DNA of 28,075 bases, from IMG/VR virus record IMGVR_UViG_3300017989_005240, positions 1 to 28,075 of that record, one strand, 5' to 3'. The notes under the pieces are model-generated. The model was not told the DNA's origin and did not search any database. It was given only the letters and a program-made list of their open reading frames with translations. Each line of letters begins with the position of its first letter. Position 1 is the first letter of the stretch. Positions 1 to 7,243 of this stretch are shown one piece after another. Source of the stretch: a virus. A program made the position numbers and the translations under genes.

Positions 1-189
1 GCTGGCGTCCTTGAGCGTGCCGATCGTGGCCCGCCAGCCGTTGTTGCCGCGGGTCGTAACGTCGGCCTCACCCTTCTCAAGGTTCAGCGTCAGGTCCTTG
101 ACGTTCGTGATCTCCGTCCAGGACGGTGTTCCGCCGGCGCCAGCGACGCAGAAATACAGGTAAGCGTCCATCCCAAGTACGTTCGACAT
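1..189 (-). CDS. Phage tail tube protein, N-terminal part (cut by window edge)
   Basis: The first 63 residues of a protein whose remainder lies left of the window. The start is the ATG at 189, with AAGGAG eight bases upstream. The N-terminus (MSNVLGMDAYLYF) followed by TEITNVKDLTLNLEKGEAD and TTRGNNGW is the pattern of siphovirus major tail tube proteins, which stack as hexameric rings around the DNA channel. The phrase in which a strand is followed by 'D.TTR..NGW' is typical of the first beta-sandwich strands. It is last in the visible head-to-tail order, after gp10-like and terminator-like genes, which is where a tube gene belongs. The call rests on family resemblance plus position; the C-terminal part cannot be checked. 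Confidence 0.7.
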   Translation of the reverse strand, partial: MSNVLGMDAYLYFCVAGAGGTPSWTEITNVKDLTLNLEKGEADVTTRGNNGWRATIGTLKDAS

Positions 190-207
190 TGCGTGTTCTC
201 CTTCCGC

Positions 208-642
208 TCAGGCCACGGAGTCTTTCCACATGGCCGGGAGCTTCGGTTTGTTGATCTCGAATGCCGGGCCCATGAACGGCCGCGGCCGGTAGGTCATAGT
301 CCGCCGGCGGCGCTTGCCGACCTTGCGATGCACGCGCCCGCCGTGTTCCAGGAGTTCGGGGGCCTCGGGCTTGCTCCGCAGTGGGACCGGGCCGATGACG
401 ACCGTCCGGTCCGCCCGGTCATAGCCGAAGAAGATGAACTTCCTCAGCAGGCCCGTATGGCTGGAGGGCGGCTTGCCGGGCTCGGAGACTCTCTTGCGCT
501 TGCGGATGCTGCTGCGAGCCGACCGGCGGACGTAGGCCCCGAACTTCGACAGCACCCGCCGCGTGGTGCGGTCCACCGCACCCAACACTGTGGGCGACGT
601 GAAGAACATGCCCTTGGCCAGCTTGAAGTTCATGCCCACCAT
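208..642 (-). CDS. HK97 gp10-like head-tail/tail completion protein
   Basis: A 144-residue, strongly basic protein. The opening FKLAKGMFF, a central RRSARSSIRKRKR and the segment SEPGKPPSSHTGLLRK followed by RPRPFMGPAF near the end are the hallmarks of the HK97 gp10 family. These proteins sit at the neck or tail-completion interface of siphoviruses. In gp10 proteins the 'GxPPxxxTGxLr' turn and the 'RPFMxPA' C-terminal motif are the most conserved parts, and both are present. Its start at 642 has GAGGTG upstream and lies four bases after the stop of the previous gene, so the two are probably translationally coupled. Length is normal for the family. Confidence 0.75.
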   Translation of the reverse strand: MVGMNFKLAKGMFFTSPTVLGAVDRTTRRVLSKFGAYVRRSARSSIRKRKRVSEPGKPPSSHTGLLRKFIFFGYDRADRTVVIGPVPLRSKPEAPELLEHGGRVHRKVGKRRRRTMTYRPRPFMGPAFEINKPKLPAMWKDSVA

Positions 643-646
643 CGCG

Positions 647-1072
647 TCACCTCATCACCCGGAACGTCAGCGTCACGAGGCTCGTGAACTGCCGTAGTTC
701 GGCCATGTGCTCGGCGGCGTAGACCGGCGCGTTGGCCACACCCATGCACGTCGCGCCGGTGTTGCCGAGCTTCCGCAGCCGGAAGAAGTCCATCACCTCT
801 TCCACCAGGTCCATCAGCGGGTCCAGTTCGGCCGGGCTGTCTTCTGTGAACTTCTTCTGCACCGCCACATGGACCTGGACGTCGTACTGCTGCATGGATC
901 GCGACAGTGAGGTGACCTCCACCGCGTGTGGCACGACCGTCACGTGCAGGTCGGTCATGTCCTTCAGCTCGAAGGCCGGGCGATACTGCCGCGTGGCCGT
1001 GAACGGCTGGCTGAAGCTGTGGCCGTTCAGGGCTTCCTTGACAGCCTCGGCAATGTCCACGACTACCGACAC
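647..1072 (-). CDS. Probable tail terminator-like protein
   Basis: A 141-residue protein. I start it at the GTG at 1072, not at the upstream ATG at 1180, because GAGGAG lies seven bases before this GTG and the longer form begins with low-complexity arginine/serine residues read out of frame through the preceding gene. After DIAEAVKEALN come alternating beta strands (LHVTVVPHAVEVT, YDVQVHVAVQKKF), then a helix rich in acidic and hydrophobic residues (LMDLVEEVMDFFR) and a final strand TSLVTLTFRV. That alpha-beta layout and its place between the head connector and the tube gene fit tail terminators of siphoviruses. No sequence motif proves this; an unassigned connector is the alternative. Confidence 0.55.
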   Translation of the reverse strand: MSVVVDIAEAVKEALNGHSFSQPFTATRQYRPAFELKDMTDLHVTVVPHAVEVTSLSRSMQQYDVQVHVAVQKKFTEDSPAELDPLMDLVEEVMDFFRLRKLGNTGATCMGVANAPVYAAEHMAELRQFTSLVTLTFRVMR

Positions 1073-1076
1073 GACG

Positions 1077-1358
1077 CTACTCCTCGATCTCGATGTCCAG
1101 CTTGGCCGCGATCTTGACCACGTTCTTGTCGATCCGACTCGTCGTCTCGCACGTCTCGCGCAGCCACAGCTCCCGGCCATGGCAGGCCGAGCGGATCTCG
1201 GCGATCTCGGCCTTCAGGTGCACGATCTCGCCTTCGACCAGGGCCATGCGCGCCCGCAGGCCGAACATGCCCGAGACGACCCACCATCCGGCGCCGGTCA
1301 GCACGCCGCCGCCCAGGAGAACCGCCGCGATTGCCAGGAGGATCTGTCCGGTTGTCAT
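1077..1358 (-). CDS. Small membrane protein with one N-terminal helix
   Basis: A 93-residue protein of unknown function. Residues about 5-33 (ILLAIAAVLLGGGVLTGAGWWVV) form one clear transmembrane segment, followed by a charged, probably helical or coiled tail (MALVEGEIVHLKAEIAEIRS). The topology, a short N-terminus then a long soluble C-terminal helix, resembles small phage membrane proteins of the holin/spanin-accessory sort. It sits in the middle of the connector genes, however, which is unusual for lysis genes. Start ATG overlaps the previous stop as ATGA (1355-1358), and its own stop lies inside the ribosome binding region of the next gene. The assignment stops at 'membrane protein'. Confidence 0.65.
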   Translation of the reverse strand: MTTGQILLAIAAVLLGGGVLTGAGWWVVSGMFGLRARMALVEGEIVHLKAEIAEIRSACHGRELWLRETCETTSRIDKNVVKIAAKLDIEIEE

Positions 1359-1741
1359 GATGCCGCCTCCGTATCTACCAGCTTGGTGTGAATCCGCAGC
1401 GTGTGACCGTAGGGATCGCTCGGCCGCCAGTGGCCCGCCCCGCCGAGGTCCATCACCTCGAAAACGTGGACTTCGTCTCCGAATGTCACGCGAATGCGGT
1501 CGCCCGGTTGCGGCTGGGCTTTCTGGCCGGCGAGCACCAGATCGGCTGCACCGACCAGGAAGTCCGTCGCCTTGGCCTCGACGACCGTGCCGAACTCGTC
1601 GGCGACCTCGTAGCTCGTTGCGCCCAGCGTGGCCGACAGCTCGATGGACTCAGCGCCCCGAACGTACGTCACGCTGCGCGAGGCGTGCTGCTTGAGCATG
1701 CCTGCCAGCCATGCGGCGCCTTGTTCGAGCATGTCGGCCAC
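1355..1741 (-). CDS. Head-tail connector-like protein
   Basis: A 128-residue protein starting at the GTG at 1741 with GGGAG nine bases upstream. The N-terminus (LEQGAAWLAGMLKQHASR) is helical; the rest is beta-rich, with PQPGDRIRV, EVHVFEVMDL and the closing segment WRPSDPYGHTLRIHTK. The run 'W...D.....RIHT' resembles the C-terminal beta barrel of phage head completion/stopper proteins, in which 'GxxWrw.D.....iRIht' is common. Its place between the capsid decoration protein and the tail genes supports a connector role. The fold is inferred, not shown by a catalytic motif. Confidence 0.6.
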   Translation of the reverse strand: MADMLEQGAAWLAGMLKQHASRSVTYVRGAESIELSATLGATSYEVADEFGTVVEAKATDFLVGAADLVLAGQKAQPQPGDRIRVTFGDEVHVFEVMDLGGAGHWRPSDPYGHTLRIHTKLVDTEAAS

Positions 1742-1759
1742 GCTGTTACGCTCCCGTCG

Positions 1760-2167
1760 TTACGAGCCCGACTCGCTCTCGTAACCGCTCTCGTCGGAGT
1801 CGTCGTTGAGGTTGCCGACGTAGCCCTGGCTCAGCCGGACGCGGACCGTCGCCTCGTCGCGATCGGCGTGCGCCACCGCCTGGCCGATCAGACCGTTGGC
1901 CCCGGACTCGTCGTCCAGCTTGGCGACCTCCTCGGCCTCGTCCCAGAACAGGCTCTCGCCTGCTTGGATGGCCGTGCCGGCGCCCGTGGCCTTGGGGAAA
2001 TCGAAGACGCCGACCACCGCCAGCGCGCCGAGCGTCCCGGCCGCGATCGGCCGCTTGGCCACGCCCAGCAGGTCGTTACGGACGACCACCTGCCCGGCGA
2101 CGACGTCCGCCTCGGGCGTGTAGTCGATTGCGTCACCGTCGTGAATAAAGTTGACCTTGTGTGCCAT
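1760..2167 (-). CDS. DUF2190 family capsid protein
   Basis: A 135-residue protein with the standard DUF2190 opening: IHDGDAIDYTP, then VVAGQVVV, LGVAKRPIAAGTLGALAV and GVFDFPKA. Members are small beta-rich proteins encoded next to the major capsid gene and are thought to decorate or stabilise the head. Here the gene follows the capsid gene by one insertion (the HNH gene). The acidic serine-rich tail (DDSDESGYESESGS) looks disordered. The start ATG at 2167 has GAGGAG nine bases upstream. Family assignment is firm; the exact role in the particle is inferred from the family. Confidence 0.85.
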   Translation of the reverse strand: MAHKVNFIHDGDAIDYTPEADVVAGQVVVRNDLLGVAKRPIAAGTLGALAVVGVFDFPKATGAGTAIQAGESLFWDEAEEVAKLDDESGANGLIGQAVAHADRDEATVRVRLSQGYVGNLNDDSDESGYESESGS

Positions 2168-2180
2168 GTTTGGAATCTCC

Positions 2181-2726
2181 TCAAATCGAAGCCAACAGAA
2201 GCGCGTAACGCTTCCTGTTGTGGATTAGGCTGACTGTTGCGCGACTCACCCCGAATTGCTGGGCAATATCCTTCTGGGCAACCGTGCCCCTAAGGGATGC
2301 GATCCGCCGAACTTGACCATCGGTCAGCTTCCTGCCAACCGGCTCGCGGAGGCCCGTCCGATAGGCATGCCGATGATTGTCGCCACGGCTCAGATATTCC
2401 AAGTTCTTGATGCTATTGTCGTGCTTGTCACCGTTGGTGTGGTTCACGTCCTGGCCATTCGCCTTTCCCAGAAAGGCTGCGGCAATCAACCGATGCACAC
2501 TCCTCGCAAAGTACTTCCCGTCTCGGCGGAGGCTCACCACAAGGTACCCTGTCTTGGAGTGTGGCGTCTGCCGCAGTACCTTCCACTCGCCCGACTTGAA
2601 GCTCCGAATCCGTCCGAGATTGCTGGCTTGATAGTCCGGGAATCCGGGGATGTTCCGCCAGATTTCATTGGACGCGATTCGTGAATCCGGACGCGAATCA
2701 CTCACGATGGGAACTGGATTGCTCAC
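2181..2726 (-). CDS. NUMOD4/HNH homing-type endonuclease
   Basis: A 181-residue free-standing endonuclease. Residues about 22-55 (IWRNIPGFPDYQASNLGRIRS) are a NUMOD4 DNA-binding motif. Residues about 78-118 are an HNH nuclease core with the conserved H in VHRLIAAAF, then VNHTNGDKHDNSIKNLEYLS and the N/H of RGDNHRHA. Residues about 135-175 form a helix-turn-helix (VAQKDIAQQFGVSRATVS). The start is the GTG at 2726, whose GTGA overlaps the capsid stop. An upstream open frame reaching to 3698 is only the capsid gene read out of frame. The gene interrupts the usual capsid/DUF2190 neighbourhood and is visibly less GC-rich than its neighbours, as expected for a selfish homing gene. Confidence 0.88.
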   Translation of the reverse strand: MSNPVPIVSDSRPDSRIASNEIWRNIPGFPDYQASNLGRIRSFKSGEWKVLRQTPHSKTGYLVVSLRRDGKYFARSVHRLIAAAFLGKANGQDVNHTNGDKHDNSIKNLEYLSRGDNHRHAYRTGLREPVGRKLTDGQVRRIASLRGTVAQKDIAQQFGVSRATVSLIHNRKRYALLLASI

Positions 2727-4729
2727 GCTTCCCCCTTTGCCTTGCAGCCGCCTTTGGGGTCCTGCAGAGCACAACCGAAATCGTGGTAGCCGCGCATCTG
2801 CACGCCGAGGACGTTGAAGTCCGCCTCGGCCGTTTCGATGGTCGGGCTCTCCTGGCCGTTGAGGAACGCGACCTCGATCACCGGCAGGTCCACCGGATCG
2901 GCCAGCAGGTACCACGCCTTGTCGCTGTTGCCGGTGTAGCTGCTGTTGGACAGGTACCGGCTGACCTCGGCTCGGTACTTGCCCTGATGCGGGTTGGCCA
3001 CGGGGTACTTCGTGCTGGCGGTCGTGTCCCGCAGTTCCAGCGACTTGTAGAGCTGGGTTCCGACCGCGCTCAGCGCCGTGGGCAGCAGCATGATCGTCGG
3101 CATGATCCCGAGGGGCTTGCCGTCCGGATCGACCTGGTCCATGAACTTGACCTCGGCCTTGGTCAGCCCGTCGATGCTCAGGGCCGAATCCGCCCCGGTG
3201 ACGTAGTTCTTGTTGCCGGCCTTGAAGAACGACCCGTTGTTCAGGAACACCGTCCAGAACACGTCGTTGATCTTCAGGCCGCTGCCCCGACCGAGCTTGC
3301 GGGGCACCGCCGTGATAGCGCCCAGGTCGTCGTTGATGATGTCCCGCCTGTCGATGCTGAGCAGCAGCCCGTACGTATCGGCCTTGTTGGTGTAGGACTC
3401 CTCGCCCAGCGTCCCGTGCTTCAGCTCGCCGCCCGGGGCGACCTTCTGGTACTGGTCCTTGCCGATCAGCCGATACGAGGTGACCGTCTTGAAGTCCGAG
3501 ACGTTGCGGACGGCCGTGATGTTCCGCCAGGTCCGCTCGACGCTGAAGAAGCCCTCGAGCAGGAACTTGTTCGCCACGTTGGACAGGATGCCGCTGATGT
3601 CCACCGTGCTGAACGCCGCCTGGATGTTCCGCCCGAAGGCGAACCGCAGCACGGCCCGGCTGTCCCGGAAGTTGCGGCCGGTGTACCCGTTGGCCCACGC
3701 CGCCTCGAGCAGCAGCTCCTGCAGGCCGATCCCGCCGCGGAACCGCTTGTCGGCCAGCTCGAGCGCCTGCTCCCCGTGGGAGGCGACCAGGTCGTCACCC
3801 TTGATCCCGCCGGTCATCAGGCACGCGGCCTCGAGCACCTGGCCGGTAACCCCCTCGTCATCGCGGCTGTGGATCGCCGGGGCCTTGGGCCGCGAGGCGC
3901 GAAGCACCTCCAGCTCGGCGCGCGTCTCGTCCCAGCCCTCTTCGATGGCCTTGGCCTCGATGTCCGGGTATTGGCCGGCGCAGACCTTGCGGATCGCGGC
4001 GATTCGCTTGGTCTCGGCGGCCGCCTCGGCGCGCATCTGCGCCACGGGATCGGCCTGGCCGCCATCGTCGCCGGCCGCCTCGATCTTCGGCTGGGCCTCG
4101 GGCTCGGGCTGAGCCTCGACCTTGGGCTGCTGTTCGACCTCGGGCTCGGCCGCGGTCTTGACGTCATCTTTGCCGTTCGTCTTCATGGTGTTCTCCTGGC
4201 TGTTCTCTGCGGCGACGCTGGCCGATGCGCCCTTGTCGGCGCCGCTGTCGACGAAGCTGATTTCCTTGAGGACGGCCTTGCGCACCACGTGCACAGGGCC
4301 GGTGAACGTCTTGCCATTGACCTGGACGCGCCCCCCGGCGGGTACGAACTCGGCCTCCACGACCGCCGCGCCGATGCTCGCCTGCCACGGGAAGCCCTTG
4401 GCGCCGCTACGGGCCACGTCCCGGGCCCAGGACGTGTCGCGCGAGATCAGGCCCTCGGCGACGAGCCGGCCCTGGTCGATAGCGATCCGCCGGGTGTGTC
4501 CCACCCCCTGGCGGCGCTCGTGGTCCAGGCGGATCGGCAGGTTCTGGCTGGGGATCTCCAGCCCGGCAAGGTCCACCACCACCGGGTGCGGGAATCCCCT
4601 GATCCGCATCCTCCCGCCGCTGTAGGCGACCATGCTGAATCGCGGCAGATCGCCGGCATCGCCGCCGCCGGCCTCGATGGTGGGTGTGGCGGTCATCGTT
4701 ACGTGCGTAAGCGTCTCTTCATCCGACAT
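2723..4729 (-). CDS. Fused prohead protease / scaffold / major capsid protein
   Basis: A 668-residue polyprotein. Residues about 30-175 are an HK97/U9-type prohead protease: LDHERRQGVGH gives the catalytic His70, WQASIGA gives Ser118, and LKEISFVDSGAD is the conserved strand after it. Residues about 176-260 are charged and repetitive in E, Q, A and P (EPEVEQQPKVEAQPEPEAQP), as in scaffolding delta domains. Residues about 330-668 are the capsid fold, with ANKFLLEGFFSVERTWRNI, FKTVTSYRL and the terminal YHDFGCALQDPKGG. The start at 4729 has AAGGAG eight bases upstream and overlaps the portal gene by 11 bases. A strong internal start at codon 182 (see separate entry) could release scaffold-capsid without protease. 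The protease presumably cuts out the delta region during head maturation. Confidence 0.88.
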   Translation of the reverse strand: MSDEETLTHVTMTATPTIEAGGGDAGDLPRFSMVAYSGGRMRIRGFPHPVVVDLAGLEIPSQNLPIRLDHERRQGVGHTRRIAIDQGRLVAEGLISRDTSWARDVARSGAKGFPWQASIGAAVVEAEFVPAGGRVQVNGKTFTGPVHVVRKAVLKEISFVDSGADKGASASVAAENSQENTMKTNGKDDVKTAAEPEVEQQPKVEAQPEPEAQPKIEAAGDDGGQADPVAQMRAEAAAETKRIAAIRKVCAGQYPDIEAKAIEEGWDETRAELEVLRASRPKAPAIHSRDDEGVTGQVLEAACLMTGGIKGDDLVASHGEQALELADKRFRGGIGLQELLLEAAWANGYTGRNFRDSRAVLRFAFGRNIQAAFSTVDISGILSNVANKFLLEGFFSVERTWRNITAVRNVSDFKTVTSYRLIGKDQYQKVAPGGELKHGTLGEESYTNKADTYGLLLSIDRRDIINDDLGAITAVPRKLGRGSGLKINDVFWTVFLNNGSFFKAGNKNYVTGADSALSIDGLTKAEVKFMDQVDPDGKPLGIMPTIMLLPTALSAVGTQLYKSLELRDTTASTKYPVANPHQGKYRAEVSRYLSNSSYTGNSDKAWYLLADPVDLPVIEVAFLNGQESPTIETAEADFNVLGVQMRGYHDFGCALQDPKGGCKAKGEA
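4184..4197 (-). promoter_or_regulatory. Internal ribosome binding site and ATG inside the capsid polyprotein
   Basis: On the minus strand AGGAGA is followed by five bases and ATG, in frame at codon 182 of the protease-capsid gene, exactly where the protease domain ends and the acidic scaffold segment begins. Phages with fused protease and scaffold (for example lambda C/Nu3) use nested starts like this to make excess scaffold or capsid. The position makes chance less likely, but expression is inferred. Confidence 0.6.
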
Positions 4730-6146
4730 CGCTGTTGCTCCTTGGTGTTTGGGTCTGCCCGGTCTGGCTGGGCGCCGCCTCGGGCTCTGCCAGCCCCAGT
4801 TCGCCCATGAGCTGCTTCTCCTTGGCCCGTTGGCGAAGTTGCGTCTCCCAGTCCTTGCCCTGCTTGGCGTACTCGTCCGCCAGCGTGGTCGTGTTGTTCT
4901 TCAGACGCCGCTCCTGGGCGGTCGCCTCCTTGGCCGGGTCCACGTGCTCGGTGCCGTCCCAGAACCACTGGTGCGGCAGGCTCCCCGTGCCACGGAGGAA
5001 CGAGAACTCCGTCAGCAGCTCGGCCTCGCGCACCCAGGCCGCCAGGATGCGGTCGCACACCACCTCGTTCAGGTGGGCCTGCTCGACCCGGACCGACTTG
5101 AAGTACGTCTGGTGGTCCAGCCGCCCCGAGGCGTAGTTGTGCTGGCTGGAATCGCCCGTGACGACGTTGATCGGCACCAGCAGGCAGCGGGCGATCTCCC
5201 CGAGGATTTCGCGCTTGAACTCGGCATACGCGGTGCCCGGCTGCTCGGCCTTGATCTGCCCCAGCTTCCAGCCGTCCGGCAGGACCGTGGCCATGCGCTT
5301 CTCGAGTTCGATCACGTCCATCGGCTCGACGGCCGCCGCCTCCCCGCTGGCCGGGGCGTCCGTGAACAGCACGGCCGCGAAGTCGGCAGCCGTCTCGGCC
5401 GCCCCGAGCACTGCCAGCGTGTACCGGCGGAGCTGGGCGAACAGCGGGATCGCCGGCGTGATCTCGGGGACGCCCCGGTGCTGGCCCGGCCGGTCGGCGC
5501 GGTACCAGTGGATCATCGCTTCGGCCGGGACGCGGTCGTAGGCATGGATCGCCGGGGGCGTGATCTGCGAGCCGGGATGCTCCCGCAGGACCAGGTATGC
5601 CATCGGGTTGCCGTACGAATCGAATTCGATCCCGTCCACTGCGCCGCCCGTCGGCAGCCGCAGGTCCGGGTTCGTCACGCGGTCGGCCTCGACAAGCTTC
5701 AGGTCCACCTTCACTGCCGAGGCCAGCGCCGGGTTGGCCGTCAGCAGGGCGAACGCTTCACCGTCACCGGCCTTGGCCATTCGCATCGTCCGCAGCTTCT
5801 CGGCCAGGCCGACGGCCGTCGCCCACGCACAGAAGGCCTTCTCCACGATGCGGTTGGTCTCCTCATCCGGACTGAGCACCTGGAGGCGTGGCCCCGTGCC
5901 GACCACGTCGTTCGCGAGAGTCAGGACGACGCCTTTGGCGTAGGAGTTGTTGGCGACCTCGTAACGGCTGCGGTTACGGAGTATCCTCCGCACCGCGGCG
6001 CTGGCGGCCGCGTCGGCCGACAGCCCGTCGGCATTGGCCCAGTGCCGGGCGTTCTCGACATTGGTGATCGCCGCATCGAACCGGGCGCGGATCATTCGGG
6101 CGACGGCCCTTGCCTTGCGGGATTTACGCCTGCCGAAGGGCCACAT
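4719..6146 (-). CDS. Portal protein, lambda gpB family
   Basis: A 475-residue protein of normal length for lambda-family portals. The basic N-terminus (MWPFGRRKSRKARAVARM) and RFDAAITNVENARHWANAD, followed by VRRILRNRSRYEVANNSYAKG and VVGTGPRLQV, are the signature of Phage_portal_2. That family forms the dodecameric ring at one capsid vertex, through which DNA passes and to which the terminase docks. A later IHWYRADRPGQHRGVPEITP is the strongly conserved central motif of the family ('R.gQ.RG.p...pa'). The C-terminal 80 residues are polar and rich in A, E and Q, as usual. The start ATG overlaps the upstream stop by one base (TGATG). Confidence 0.92.
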   Translation of the reverse strand: MWPFGRRKSRKARAVARMIRARFDAAITNVENARHWANADGLSADAAASAAVRRILRNRSRYEVANNSYAKGVVLTLANDVVGTGPRLQVLSPDEETNRIVEKAFCAWATAVGLAEKLRTMRMAKAGDGEAFALLTANPALASAVKVDLKLVEADRVTNPDLRLPTGGAVDGIEFDSYGNPMAYLVLREHPGSQITPPAIHAYDRVPAEAMIHWYRADRPGQHRGVPEITPAIPLFAQLRRYTLAVLGAAETAADFAAVLFTDAPASGEAAAVEPMDVIELEKRMATVLPDGWKLGQIKAEQPGTAYAEFKREILGEIARCLLVPINVVTGDSSQHNYASGRLDHQTYFKSVRVEQAHLNEVVCDRILAAWVREAELLTEFSFLRGTGSLPHQWFWDGTEHVDPAKEATAQERRLKNNTTTLADEYAKQGKDWETQLRQRAKEKQLMGELGLAEPEAAPSQTGQTQTPRSNSDVG

Positions 6147-6343
6147 CAGGCGGTCCCTCCCGGTGAGATTTTCGCCAGCTTGATCCCCAGCCCCTTGCCG
6201 GCTGTTGCCTTCTTGCCGGCCAGGTGCTTATCGGCGGCGATCTGGTCCTTCAGCGAGTGCTGCTCCATCTCGCCCGCATCGCCCCGGGCCCGCTTGGGCC
6301 CGGCGGCGTTGTCACGAATCGTGTTGTCGAGGTCTTCAGCCAT
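6146..6343 (-). CDS. Small protein in the gpW head-tail joining position
   Basis: A 65-residue charged protein between terminase and portal, the place held by gpW (68 residues) in lambda. The C-terminal half (LKDQIAADKHLAGKKATAGKG followed by ISPGGTA) is a helix plus basic tail that recurs in small proteins next to gpB-type portals. Actual similarity to gpW is not evident in the residues, so the call is positional. The ATG at 6343 has AGGAG five bases upstream and the stop overlaps the portal start (TGATG), consistent with coupling to portal translation. Confidence 0.6.
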   Translation of the reverse strand: MAEDLDNTIRDNAAGPKRARGDAGEMEQHSLKDQIAADKHLAGKKATAGKGLGIKLAKISPGGTA

Positions 6344-6577
6344 GAAGTCTCCTGATGGCGGCCGAATCTTGGCTGCTATGGGTTACTTACCCGGCCGATG
6401 GGCGATCTGTCGGAGCAAGAAGGGCGAAAGCAGAAATCGTTACGTATCTAGAACCCAACTGCCATCTGGAACCGGAGTTTTCGAATGGTGGGGGCATTGA
6501 CTTGAAAGCCGAGCAAGGACAATGCAGAATAGGAATTGGCACTGTGGGTATACAGACAAGCCCCGAAAGGAGACTCT
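6344..6577. other. Intergenic stretch in front of the plus-strand gene at 6578
   Basis: A 234-base gap separating a minus-strand gene from a plus-strand gene, visibly richer in A and T than the flanks. A TTGACT at 6497-6502 could be a -35 box for the 6578 gene, but no convincing -10 lies at the right distance. An 82-codon plus-strand frame across it (6355-6603) has no ribosome site and no recognisable protein character, so I leave it out. Confidence 0.35.
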
Positions 6578-6970
6578 ATGGCTACTATCTTCACAACCGT
6601 TGAATGGGAAGACCTGCAAACGATCTGGACAGACTACTGGAACGAATTCGCGGTGGCTGTCTCGGAGGCCGGAGGGTTAGGCGACAGCCCCCCCGCACTG
6701 ACTGGCCTGCAGAACACGTTGCAGAATAGGGTATATCCCAAGATCGATGGGATGCTCCGGAGAATCAATCCTTTGGCGTTTTCGCCTGAGAACCTCCCAG
6801 AGCCAGAGTACCTGGTGCTGCTCGACGTCCTGGATCAATGTGAGAAGTTGCATCAAATGATCGGTTCGGCAACCACGTATGAACCGCATCAAGTGATCCG
6901 GTGTTTCACGCTGGGGGCTAGGCTCATTCAGCAGGCTATCGCACTCGTAGAAGAGGACAAAGCCAAGTAG
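6578..6970 (+). CDS. Uncharacterised 130-residue protein on the opposite strand
   Basis: The start is the ATG at 6578 because AAGGAG lies five bases upstream; the open frame extends further back, but without such a site. The protein opens MATIFTTVEWEDLQTIWTD and is largely helical, with LPEPEYLVLLDVLDQCEKL and a helical end LIQQAIALVEEDKAK. No signal peptide, membrane segment or catalytic motif is visible. The gene runs against the packaging and head genes around it and its base composition is lower in GC than theirs. That is the usual picture of an added accessory ('moron') gene. Function unknown. Confidence 0.6.
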   Translation: MATIFTTVEWEDLQTIWTDYWNEFAVAVSEAGGLGDSPPALTGLQNTLQNRVYPKIDGMLRRINPLAFSPENLPEPEYLVLLDVLDQCEKLHQMIGSATTYEPHQVIRCFTLGARLIQQAIALVEEDKAK

Positions 6971-7060
6971 GATTGCTTTGGTTCTTCGCCGCGTTGCGAC
7001 TCCCTCACAGACCTTTAAGAGCGTCAAAGGTTCGCCGGAAATCAACTACTCCCGAGTCGG

Positions 7061-7243
7061 TCAGTTGCTTGCCGTCTCATACGTCGTCATCCGCCGCCCG
7101 CAATGGCGGCACTCCCTGCGGCGAAGCAGACGCCCCCCCCAGGCCCGGCGCGTGTAGAGCACGCGGAAGTGAGCGCAGCCGCAGCGTGGACACTCCAGTC
7201 CGCGCTTCCCCATGGCTTTCTGGTTTTGGTTCGGCTGGGCCAT
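7061..7243 (-). CDS. Small zinc-ribbon protein, NrdR-like
   Basis: A 60-residue protein with two CxxC knuckles (CPRCG at residues 18-22 and CRHCG at 45-49) separated by a basic stretch, ending RRMTTYE. The arrangement 'CPxCG ... RRRxCxxCGxRxTTYE' is that of the zinc ribbon of NrdR, the repressor of ribonucleotide reductase genes. The ATP-cone domain that completes NrdR is absent. The gene begins immediately after the terminase stop (7244), with AGAGGAG ten bases before its ATG. It may bind DNA or RNA; a role in packaging or regulation is possible but unproven. Confidence 0.7.
   Translation of the reverse strand: MAQPNQNQKAMGKRGLECPRCGCAHFRVLYTRRAWGGRLLRRRECRHCGRRMTTYETASN

Noticed and set aside
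2681-4810. A 709-codon plus-strand frame opposite the capsid gene
   Set aside because: It mirrors the protease-capsid gene, is rich in leucine, arginine and glycine repeats and has no family character.
4632-6500. A 622-codon plus-strand frame opposite the portal gene
   Set aside because: Shadow of the portal gene; no ribosome site and no domain.
6355-6603. An 82-codon plus-strand frame before the 6578 gene
   Set aside because: No ribosome site, overlaps the supported start at 6578 in another frame, no protein-like pattern.
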